From NCBI GenBank assembly GCA_034664425.1, contig JAXDHR010000037.1, forward strand, positions 18,806 through 82,805: a stretch of 64,000 nucleotides of DNA, written 5' to 3'. The position numbers and the translations under genes were made by a program. Shown here one piece after another: positions 50,739 through 57,833 of the stretch (its first letter is position 1; every line of letters begins with the position of its first letter). The notes beneath the pieces were generated by a model. That model saw nothing but the letters and a program-made list of their open reading frames with translations, made no database searches and was not told where the DNA came from. The stretch comes from DATBDM01 sp034664425. GTDB lineage: Bacteria > Actinomycetota > Thermoleophilia > Solirubrobacterales > Solirubrobacteraceae.

Positions 50739-50874
50739 GATCTCCGACCAACGCGCCGCGCACACGGCGCGGCGATCGTGCGGGCTCGGTTGATCGCCGC
50801 GTCGGTGACAGCTCGCTTGCGTCGTCCCCCGCGTTCTGAGAGGTTCGGCAGGTCGGCGACACGAAGGAGTCGTG

Positions 50875-51270
50875 ATGGCAGATAGAGCCTTGTTCATTGG
50901 GTTCGGACAGCCTGTGCGTGGCCGCGAGGAGCGGGCCGTCGAGGTGTTCAACGAGTTCGTCGGGCTGTTCGGGCGTATGCAGTCCGACGGGCGGATCGCG
51001 AGCATGGACGTCTCGTTGCTCGATCCACATGGCGGCGACCTCGGCGGCTTCTTCATGGTCCACGGAAGCGAGGCGCAATGCGCGGCGCTCCCGATGAACG
51101 AGGAGTTCCGTCGCGCGACCATCGACGCCGCTCTCATCGTCGAGAACTTCGGCGTCGTGCCGGCGGTCACCGGCGAAGCGGTCGGCAGCGAGATGGCGAT
51201 GTACAGCGAGGCCGTCAGGAAGGTTGGCCACGGAGCGCACGCACTGGCTGGTGCGCACAACGGCGGCTGA
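50875..51270 (+). CDS. Small hypothetical protein
   Basis: This 131-residue protein is not recognised but has the look of a ferredoxin-like alpha-beta fold: ALFIGFGQPVRGREERAVEVFNEFVGLFGRM, then SMDVSLLDPHGGDLGGFFMVHG and a helix. It is similar in style to YCII-related or dimeric-barrel proteins. AAGGAG precedes ATG 50875; the GTG directly before it is too close. A stable hairpin follows. Confidence 0.6.
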   Translation: MADRALFIGFGQPVRGREERAVEVFNEFVGLFGRMQSDGRIASMDVSLLDPHGGDLGGFFMVHGSEAQCAALPMNEEFRRATIDAALIVENFGVVPAVTGEAVGSEMAMYSEAVRKVGHGAHALAGAHNGG

Positions 51271-51279
51271 GTCGGATCC

Positions 51280-51301
51280 CCGGGGCGCTCCGGCGCCCCG
51301 G
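51280..51301 (+). terminator. Hairpin terminator
   Basis: CCGGGGCGC, loop TCCG, GCGCCCCGG: a perfect 9-bp stem 9 bp behind the stop at 51270. Confidence 0.6.
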
Positions 51302-51420
51302 ACCCCGTTGGGGGAACGCCTTCGCCACGGACCCGCTCACCAGCCCCGGATGTACGGTTGCGCTGTGGTCCGGGGGCCGCGAGTACGAGGTGTGTCGTGC
51401 CAATGTAAGGGAGCATCGAG

Positions 51421-51711
51421 ATGGCTCAGGGCGTCGTGCATCAGTTCGCCGGTGGTACCGAGGCGCAGTACCGGGCGTCGATCGCTGCTGTACATCCGAG
51501 CGACGGCAGCCTGCCGGAGGGTCAGCTGTTTCACGCTGCGGGCCCGTCGGCCGACGGCTGGACGATCGTCGCGATCCATGAGTCCAAGGAGAGTTGGGAG
51601 CGGTTCCGCGACGAAACCCTGATGCCTCGAATGCAAGCGGGTATCGACGGCGGCTTCGCCGCGCCGCCCGACGAGACGACGTTCGAGATCAAGAACCAGG
51701 TTTCCGCCTGA
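51421..51711 (+). CDS. Small dimeric alpha-beta-barrel-like protein
   Basis: This 96-residue protein (VVHQFAGGTEAQYRASIAAV, FHAAGPSADGWTIVAIHESKESWERFRDETLMPRM) has the pattern of single-domain dimeric barrels such as antibiotic-monooxygenase-like or YdhR-like proteins, with the His of the first strand and a conserved W.IV..HES.E.WE core. No cofactor or partner is known. It lies 150 bp behind the previous small protein gene, separated by a hairpin. Confidence 0.7.
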   Translation: MAQGVVHQFAGGTEAQYRASIAAVHPSDGSLPEGQLFHAAGPSADGWTIVAIHESKESWERFRDETLMPRMQAGIDGGFAAPPDETTFEIKNQVSA

Positions 51712-51778
51712 CGGCTCGACGCCGGCCGTCGACAGCGCGGCCTCGAGGCCGTCGTTCCCTGGCCTCACTGAGGAGAGC

Positions 51779-52756
51779 TCAGTGCGGAATCGACAGCACG
51801 ACGCGGCTGCGAATGCCGGCGTCGATGCGGTCGTGCGCTTCGGCGATGCGGTCGAGCGGCAGCGGCTCGTCGACCGGGATGCGCAGGGCGCCATCGCGCG
51901 CCGCCGCGCCGAGGTCGGCGGCGGCCCGGTGCTTGGCCGCCACAGGGAAGTCGTCGCTGCCGAGCAGGCGGATCGTGAGGTTCGCGAAGAGCATGGGCCA
52001 GAAGTCGAAGTCGGGCCGCGGGTCGCGGGTGGCGTAGGCGGCGATCACCGCTTCGGGCGCGGCGACGGCGGCGTCGAGTCCGGCGTTGTCGGAGAAGGAC
52101 ACCTCGACGATGCGGTCGACGCCGTCGGGAGCGACGCGGCGGATCGCCGCCACCGGATCGACCTGGTCCAGCGCCACGCGATGACCGACCGCGTCGTCGA
52201 TCTTGGAGAGGTCGCTGCTGCGCCGGACCGTCCCGATCACCGTTGCACCGTTCCACGCTGCGAGCTGTGCCGCCATCGACCCCACCCCACCGAGTACGCC
52301 ATGGACGAGCACCGTCGCGCCGGCGACCGATCCGTCGCCGGACACGGCGCGATGGGCGGTGATGCCGGGAATGCCGAGACACGCACCGACCTCGTCGCGG
52401 ACTCGATCCGGCAGCGCGACCGCCTGATCGGCGGGCACCACCGTGAGCTGCGCGGCCGTGCCGAAGGGGCGGTACGACTGCGCGCCGTAGACCCAGACGC
52501 GCTCGCCGAGCCGGGCAGGGTCGAGACCATCGCCGACAGCGTCGATGACGCCGGCGCCGTCGCTGTGCGGGATCACGCGCGGATACGGCATGCCGTCCCC
52601 GACCCAGTCGCCGCGCTTCTTCGTGTCCCCCGGGTTGATGCCCGAGAAGCTCAGCCGGACCCGGACCTCCCCCCGCCGAGGAACGGGGTCGGCCATCTCG
52701 CCGACGTGCAGCACGTCGGCCGCCGGGCCGGGCCTGTCGTACCAAGCTGCCAGCAT
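51779..52756 (-). CDS. Quinone oxidoreductase-type medium-chain dehydrogenase
   Basis: This 325-residue protein belongs to the zinc-free quinone-reductase branch of medium-chain dehydrogenases, which reduce quinones or enones with NADPH. It has VRLSFSGINPGDTKKR, PYPRVIPHSDGAGVID, VHGVLGGVGSMAAQLAAWNGATVIGTV with the NADP loop, and a terminal ALRIPVDEPLPLDRIAEAH. TAGCTT lies 7 bp before ATG 52756. It diverges from the start of the pterin-like operon 198 bp away, so common control is possible. Confidence 0.85.
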   Translation of the reverse strand: MLAAWYDRPGPAADVLHVGEMADPVPRRGEVRVRLSFSGINPGDTKKRGDWVGDGMPYPRVIPHSDGAGVIDAVGDGLDPARLGERVWVYGAQSYRPFGTAAQLTVVPADQAVALPDRVRDEVGACLGIPGITAHRAVSGDGSVAGATVLVHGVLGGVGSMAAQLAAWNGATVIGTVRRSSDLSKIDDAVGHRVALDQVDPVAAIRRVAPDGVDRIVEVSFSDNAGLDAAVAAPEAVIAAYATRDPRPDFDFWPMLFANLTIRLLGSDDFPVAAKHRAAADLGAAARDGALRIPVDEPLPLDRIAEAHDRIDAGIRSRVVLSIPH

Positions 52757-52763
52757 CGATCAC

Positions 52764-52792
52764 AAGCTAGCCCACGCCCGGCGCGAGCTCAC
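52764..52792 (-). promoter_or_regulatory. Leaderless-type promoter of the quinone reductase gene
   Basis: Read leftward: GTGAGC (52792-52787), 17-bp spacer, TAGCTT (52769-52764), 7 bp to ATG 52756. Confidence 0.5.
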
Positions 52793-52954
52793 GGGCAACG
52801 GCGACTCCCTTTGCCGACATTGGAGAACGAGAGGGCGGCGAGTCGGGCTGCTCCTCGGTGCCGAACCGATGCCGGCCTTCTCGCGTACGTCCCCGCGCGG
52901 CCGTCACCGCGGTCGCCCCCTACAGAGATGCCGTACGAAGCCGAGGCATAGGAC

Positions 52955-53935
52955 GTGCTCGACGACGCACACGCGTTCTGGTTGCGCGCGCCCGGAAGCG
53001 GGGAGATCCGCACGGTCGCGCTGCCCGAGCCCGGGCGCGACGACGTCGTCGTCCGCACGGTCCGGTCGGGCGTCAGCCGCGGCAGCGAGACGCTGGTGTT
53101 CCGGGGCGGCGTGCCGCCGGCCCAGTACGTCGCGATGCGCGCGCCGTTTCAGGAGGGGGACTTCCCGGGACCGGTCAAATACGGCTACCTCAACGTCGGC
53201 GCCGTCGAGCAGGGGCCCCCGGAGCTGCGCGGCCGCACGGTCTTCTGCCTGTACCCGCACCAGACGGCGTACGTCGTGCCGGCCAACGCCGTGACCCTCG
53301 TGCCCGACGACGTGCCGCCCGCGCGCGCGGTGCTCGCCGGCACCGTCGAGACCGCCATCAACGCCGTGTGGGATGCGGCTCCGCTGGTCGGCGATCGCAT
53401 CGCCGTCGTCGGCGCCGGGATGGTCGGCTGCTGCGTCGCCCGCCTGCTCGCAAGGTTCCCGGCGGTCGAGGTCACGCTCGTCGACGTGGACGCGTCACGG
53501 GCCGAGGTCGCGACCGCGCTCGGCGCCCGCTTCGCAACGCCGGACGATGCCCCCGGCACGTGCGACCTCGTCGTGCACACGAGCGCGACGTCGGCCGGGC
53601 TCCAGCGCTCGCTCGATCTGCTCGCGCCCGAGGGCACGGTGCTCGAGCTCAGCTGGTACGGCGACGCGGAGGTACGGCTTTCGCTTGGCGGCGCGTTCCA
53701 CGCGGGTCGACTTGCGGTGCGCGCCAGCCAGGTCGGGACGGTTTCCCCGGCCCGGAGCGCACGCCGCACGACGGCCGGCCGTCTGGCCCTGGCGCTCGAC
53801 CTGTTGCGCGACCCGGCGTTCGATGTGCTCATCACCGGCGAGTCGCGTTTCGATGAGCTGCCCGGCGTCATGGCGCGCCTGGCGGCGGGGAAGCTGCCGG
53901 CGCTCTGCCACACGATCACCTACGACGGGGCGTAG
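52955..53935 (+). CDS. Medium-chain dehydrogenase heading the pterin-like operon
   Basis: This 326-residue protein resembles BchC-type or sorbitol-type dehydrogenases. Its N-terminus (VSRGSETLVFRGGVPP) has no Cys at the zinc position (Ser-Arg instead of Cys-Gly), and the structural zinc lobe is lacking. The coenzyme loop is IAVVGAGMVGCCVARLLA, followed by VTLVDVDASR, which fits NAD. Two-electron oxidation or reduction of a sugar or heterocycle is likely. It starts the tight eight-gene operon with only 3 bp to the next gene. Confidence 0.82.
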   Translation: MLDDAHAFWLRAPGSGEIRTVALPEPGRDDVVVRTVRSGVSRGSETLVFRGGVPPAQYVAMRAPFQEGDFPGPVKYGYLNVGAVEQGPPELRGRTVFCLYPHQTAYVVPANAVTLVPDDVPPARAVLAGTVETAINAVWDAAPLVGDRIAVVGAGMVGCCVARLLARFPAVEVTLVDVDASRAEVATALGARFATPDDAPGTCDLVVHTSATSAGLQRSLDLLAPEGTVLELSWYGDAEVRLSLGGAFHAGRLAVRASQVGTVSPARSARRTTAGRLALALDLLRDPAFDVLITGESRFDELPGVMARLAAGKLPALCHTITYDGA

Positions 53936-53938
53936 CGG

Positions 53939-54337
53939 ATGTTCAGCGTGACCGTCCGCGACCACATGATGATCGCCCACAGCCTGCGCGGCGAGGTGTT
54001 CGGTGCCGCGCAGCGCCTGCATGGCGCGACGTACGTCGTCGACGCGACGTTCCGCCGCGCGACGCTCGACGCCGACGGCATCGTGGTCGACATCGGTCGC
54101 GCGGCCGAGGCGCTGCGCGCCGTGGTCAGCGAGCTCGGCTACCGCAACCTCGACGACGAGCGGGACCTCGCGGGCGTGAACACCACGACCGAGGCGCTCG
54201 CCGGGATCGTCGCGGACCGGCTCGCCGTCCGCGTGCGGGCGGGCGCCCTGGGTGACGGCGCGCGGGAGCTCGATGGGCTGGTGGTCACGCTGCACGAGTC
54301 CCACGTCGCGTGGGCGAGCTGCGAGCGGCGGCTATGA
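53939..54337 (+). CDS. 6-pyruvoyl-tetrahydropterin-synthase-fold protein, atypical active site
   Basis: This 132-residue protein has the T-fold of PTPS/QueD enzymes: IAHSLRGEVFGAAQRLHGATY, GIVVDIGRAAEAL, YRNLDDERD, NTTTEALAGIVADRL and LHESHVAWASCE with the pterin-anchoring Glu 120. Two zinc-ligand positions remain (His 14, His 28), but the third is Ala 30 (HGA for HGH), the catalytic Cys before HGH is absent, and the Asp-His pair of LDH is replaced (LGY). A classic PTPS or QueD reaction is thus unlikely. It overlaps the glycosyltransferase gene by 4 bp. Confidence 0.85.
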   Translation: MFSVTVRDHMMIAHSLRGEVFGAAQRLHGATYVVDATFRRATLDADGIVVDIGRAAEALRAVVSELGYRNLDDERDLAGVNTTTEALAGIVADRLAVRVRAGALGDGARELDGLVVTLHESHVAWASCERRL

Positions 54338-55401
54338 CGGAGGTTCACGTCGTCGTCCCGGAGGCCATCGACGACCCGGCGCGCCCGAGCGGTGGGAACA
54401 CGTATGACCGCCGGATCTGCGACGGTCTCGCCGGACTTGGCTGGACGGTGCACGAGCACGCCGTGCCCGGCGCCTGGCCGCAGCCCGGCGCGGCGGGGCA
54501 CGCCGCCCTCGCGCGCGCCGTCCGGCGGATTCCGGATCGCGCCACGGTGCTGCTCGACGGGCTGATCGCGTCCGCCGCTCCCGGAGCGCTCGTACCGCAG
54601 GCACGCCGGCTCCGGCAGGTTGTCCTCGTGCACATGCCGCTCGGCCACCGCCCGCCGGACGACGAGCCCGGCGCGGTCCGGGCGCGCGAGCGCGAGGTCC
54701 TCGCGGCGGCTTCCGCGGTCGTCACGACCAGCGCATGGGCCCGGCGCCGGCTCGAGGAGCTGTACGCATTGCCGGCCGACCGCGTGTACGTGGCCGAGCC
54801 GGGGGTCGACGCGGCCCGTCTCACACCGGGGACCGCGGACGGCGATGAGCTGCTCTGCGTCGCGGCAGTGACGCCCGACAAGGGGCACGACGTGCTGCTC
54901 GACGGGCTCGCGACGGCGACGGACCTCTCCTGGCGCTGCGCGTGCGTGGGCAGCCTGGAGTGCGATGCGCCGTTCGCCGACGGCGTGCGCCGCCGCGCGC
55001 TCAACAGCGGGCTGGGAGACCGGGTTCGCTTCCCGGGACCGCGCACCGGCCCGGAGCTCGACCGTGCGTACGCCGCCGCGGACCTGCTCGTGCTCGCCTC
55101 GTACGCCGAGACGTACGGCATGGTCATCGCCGAGGCCCTGGCCCGCGGCCTGCCGGTCCTCGCCGCCGACGTCGGCGGGGTGACCGAGGCCCTCGGACAC
55201 GGGGACGGCGGTACCCGGCCGGGCCTGCTCGTCGCGCCCGGCGATCCGGCGGCCCTCGGCGCCGCGCTGCGAGCCTGGCTCGACGACGCCGAGCTGCGCG
55301 CGCGCCTGCGCCGGGCCGCCCGGGAGCGGCGCGCGTCGCTGCGCCGGTGGCCGGCCACCACGTCGGTCGTCGCCGGCGTTCTCGCGGGAGCGGCGCGATG
55401 A
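54334..55401 (+). CDS. GT4-type glycosyltransferase
   Basis: This 355-residue GT-B enzyme has ARPSGGNTYDRRICDGLAGLGW near the N-terminus, LVHMPLGH, VVTTSAWARRRL, LLCVAAVTPDKGHDVLLDGLA where the second Rossmann domain begins, and ADLLVLASYAETYGMVIAEALARGLPVLAADVGG, cited for SYAETYGMVIAEAL, the GT4 donor-binding Glu-x7-Glu. It would add a hexose from a nucleotide sugar to the operon's product. It overlaps both neighbours by 4 bp. Confidence 0.88.
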   Translation: MTEVHVVVPEAIDDPARPSGGNTYDRRICDGLAGLGWTVHEHAVPGAWPQPGAAGHAALARAVRRIPDRATVLLDGLIASAAPGALVPQARRLRQVVLVHMPLGHRPPDDEPGAVRAREREVLAAASAVVTTSAWARRRLEELYALPADRVYVAEPGVDAARLTPGTADGDELLCVAAVTPDKGHDVLLDGLATATDLSWRCACVGSLECDAPFADGVRRRALNSGLGDRVRFPGPRTGPELDRAYAAADLLVLASYAETYGMVIAEALARGLPVLAADVGGVTEALGHGDGGTRPGLLVAPGDPAALGAALRAWLDDAELRARLRRAARERRASLRRWPATTSVVAGVLAGAAR

Positions 55402-56189
55402 GTGCGGCGGCGGTCCGCGTCAGCCCGGACTGGCTCCGCCTGCGCGAGCCGGCCGATGCCGCGGCGCGCTCAACCGAGCTTGCCGAGCGCCTCGGGCGGC
55501 ACCTCCCGGCGGCCGGCCGCCTCGTGATCCACGACCTCGGCGGCGGCACCGGCGCGATGGGCCGCTGGCTCGCGCCGCGGCTGCCCGGGCGCCAGCACTG
55601 GGTCGTGCACGACCGGGACGCGGGCCTGCTCGAGCATGCCGTCGCCGAGCTCCCGGATTCGGCTCTGGTCACCGTCGAAGTACGGGAGTCCGACATCACG
55701 CAGCTGACGCCGCGCGATCTCGCCGGCGCGAACGCCGTCGTCGCCTCGGCGCTGCTCGATCTTCTGACCACGGACGAGCTGCGCCGGATGCTCCGCGCCT
55801 GCGCCGGGTGTCCGATGCTGCTCGCGCTCACCGTCGTCGGCCGCGCCACCCTGAGCCCGGCGGATTCCCTGGACCCGCGCTTCGGCGCGGCGTTCAACGC
55901 CCACCAGCGCCGCGGCCGCCTGCTCGGCCCGGACGCCGTCGCGGCCGCCGTCGCAGCGCTGCGCGGGACAGGCGCCGAGGTCCTCGTCCGGCCGAGTCCC
56001 TGGCGCCTCGATGCGGCCCGCGCCGCCCTGACCGCCGAGTGGTTCGGCGGATGGGTCGCCGCCGCATGCGAGCAGGATCCCGCCCTGTCCGCCGAGGCCG
56101 GCGCCTACCGGGACCGACGCCTGGCGCAGGGCGCCGCCGGCGAGCTCACCGTCAGCGTCGACCATGCCGACCTGCTGGTGCTCCCGTGA
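55398..56189 (+). CDS. Class I SAM-dependent methyltransferase
   Basis: This 263-residue protein has the AdoMet loop LVIHDLGGGTGAMGRWLA, an acidic strand end WVVHDRDAGLLEHA, SDITQLTP, and NAVVASALLDLLTTDEL corresponding to motif IV. The C-terminal part, with RPSPWRLDAARAALTAEWF, would bind the acceptor. It resembles small-molecule O- or N-methyltransferases rather than rRNA enzymes. It overlaps the glycosyltransferase before it and the membrane protein after it. Confidence 0.82.
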   Translation: MSAAAVRVSPDWLRLREPADAAARSTELAERLGRHLPAAGRLVIHDLGGGTGAMGRWLAPRLPGRQHWVVHDRDAGLLEHAVAELPDSALVTVEVRESDITQLTPRDLAGANAVVASALLDLLTTDELRRMLRACAGCPMLLALTVVGRATLSPADSLDPRFGAAFNAHQRRGRLLGPDAVAAAVAALRGTGAEVLVRPSPWRLDAARAALTAEWFGGWVAAACEQDPALSAEAGAYRDRRLAQGAAGELTVSVDHADLLVLP

Positions 56190-57151
56190 CCACCGCAGTC
56201 CACGCCGCGCGCATCACCACGAGCCGCCGGACCGTGTGGTGGGGGGTCCGCCTCGCCGCCGCCGGCACGCTCGCCGTCCTGATCTGGCGCCTCGGGACAA
56301 CCCCGTTCCTCGACGGCCTGCGCATGGTCGACGGCGGGGCGCTGGCGGCCGCGTCCGGCCTCGCCGTGCTGACCACCGTGTGCTGCGCCTGGCGCTGGCG
56401 GATCGTGGCCCGCGGCCTCGGCGTCGACCTACCGCTCGCCACGGCGGTCGCCGCGTACTACCGCTCGGTCTTCCTCAACGTCACGCTGCCCGGCGGGGTG
56501 GTGGGCGACGTCCACCGCGGGATCAGCCACGGCCGCGACACGAGCGACGTCGGCCGCGGACTGCGCGCCGTGGCGTGGGAGCGCGCGGCCGGGCAGGTCG
56601 TACAGGCAGTCCTCACCGTCGCCGTGCTCCTGGTCATGCCGTCGCCCGTCCGACCGGTCATGCCGCTCGTCGCACTCGCGCTGCTCGCGGCGGCGGCGGC
56701 CGGCGCCGCGCTGGCAGCCCGCGCGCGGCCCGCCGCCGGCCGATCCGGGTGGGCGCGGCTGCGCAGCGCCGCGGCGCGGGACGTGCGCGACGGTCTCCTC
56801 GGCAGGCGCGCGTGGCCGGCCATCGCGCTCGCGTCGGCGCTGGTCGTCGCGGGCCACGCCGTCACGTTCCTGATCGCCGCGCGGACCGCTGGGGCGACCG
56901 CGCCGCCGTCCCGGATGCTGCCGCTGGCGCTGCTCGTGATGCTGGGCGCCGCGCTGCCGAACGTCGGCGGCTGGGGGTCGCGCGAGGGCGTGACCGCCTG
57001 GGTGTTCGCCGCCGCCGGCCTTGGCGCATCGCGCGGGGTCACCACCGCGGTCGTCTATGGCGTCATGGTGCTCGCCGCCAGCCTGCCGGGCGCCGCCGTC
57101 CTCGTCGCGGCCTCGGTCCGCCGCAGCCGGGACGGGGACCGGGATGCCTGA
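56186..57151 (+). CDS. UPF0104/LPG-synthase-type flippase-like membrane protein
   Basis: This 321-residue protein has seven or eight helices and the UPF0104 marks: CCAWRWRIVARGLGVDLPLATAVAAYYRSVFLNVTLPGGVVGDVHRGI, cited for NVTLPGGVVGDVHR, and the second-half LGAALPNVGGWGSREGVTAWVF. Relatives are thought to flip lipid-linked intermediates or to link glycosyltransferases to the membrane. In this operon it is the likely exporter or flippase for a lipid-linked product. It begins at GTG within the upstream stop. Confidence 0.85.
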   Translation: MTTAVHAARITTSRRTVWWGVRLAAAGTLAVLIWRLGTTPFLDGLRMVDGGALAAASGLAVLTTVCCAWRWRIVARGLGVDLPLATAVAAYYRSVFLNVTLPGGVVGDVHRGISHGRDTSDVGRGLRAVAWERAAGQVVQAVLTVAVLLVMPSPVRPVMPLVALALLAAAAAGAALAARARPAAGRSGWARLRSAAARDVRDGLLGRRAWPAIALASALVVAGHAVTFLIAARTAGATAPPSRMLPLALLVMLGAALPNVGGWGSREGVTAWVFAAAGLGASRGVTTAVVYGVMVLAASLPGAAVLVAASVRRSRDGDRDA

Positions 57152-57833
57152 CCGCCCGTACACGACGCTCAGCTGCAGCGTGTCGCTCGACGGCTACCTC
57201 GGCGACCGGACCCCGCGCCTCGCGCTGTCCAACGAGGCCGACTTCGACCGGGTCGACGAGGTGCGCGCCTCGTGTGACGCGATCATGGTCGGGGCGGTCA
57301 CGGTGCGCACGGACAACCCCCGACTGCTCGTGCGCTCGCAGGCCCGCCGCGACCGGCGCACGGCTCGCGGGCTCGCGCCGTCTCCCATGAAGATCACCGT
57401 GACGGACCGGGTGGACCTCGATGCGCGCTCGAGGTTCTTCACCACGGGCGAGTCCGAGAAGCTCGTCTACACCTCGAGCGCGCGGGTGGCCGATGCCCGC
57501 GCGCGGCTCGGGCCGGTCGCGACGATCGTCGACGGCGGTCGGCGCGTGCGGATGCGGGGGCTCAGTGAGGACCTCGCCGACCGCGGCGTGGAGCGGCTGA
57601 TGGTCGAGGGCGGCGGCGTCGTGCACACCCAGTTCCTCGCCGACGACCTCGTCGACGAGCTGCAGCTCGTCGTCGCGCCGGTCTTCGTCGGCGACTCGAG
57701 CGCCCCCCGCTTCGTGACCGACGGGCGCTTCCCGTGGAACGCGGGGCGCCGCGCGCGGCTCGCCGAGGTACGCCAGATCGGCGACGTGGTGCTGCTGCGC
57801 TACGCGCTGTCACCCCGGTTCCGCGACCGATGA
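57144..57833 (+). CDS. RibD C-terminal-type pyrimidine reductase
   Basis: This 229-residue protein is a dihydrofolate-reductase-like enzyme of the RibD_C family, which in riboflavin synthesis reduces the ribosyl side chain of diaminopyrimidinone phosphate to ribityl. It shows CSVSLDGYLGDR, MVGAVTVRTDNPRLLVR (the substrate/NADPH motif), and LMVEGGGVVHTQFLADDLVDELQLVVAP. Standing alone, without a RibD deaminase and within a pterin-like operon, it may act on a related pyrimidine or pteridine ribotide. It overlaps the previous gene by 8 bp and the next by 4 bp. Confidence 0.88.
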   Translation: MPDRPYTTLSCSVSLDGYLGDRTPRLALSNEADFDRVDEVRASCDAIMVGAVTVRTDNPRLLVRSQARRDRRTARGLAPSPMKITVTDRVDLDARSRFFTTGESEKLVYTSSARVADARARLGPVATIVDGGRRVRMRGLSEDLADRGVERLMVEGGGVVHTQFLADDLVDELQLVVAPVFVGDSSAPRFVTDGRFPWNAGRRARLAEVRQIGDVVLLRYALSPRFRDR

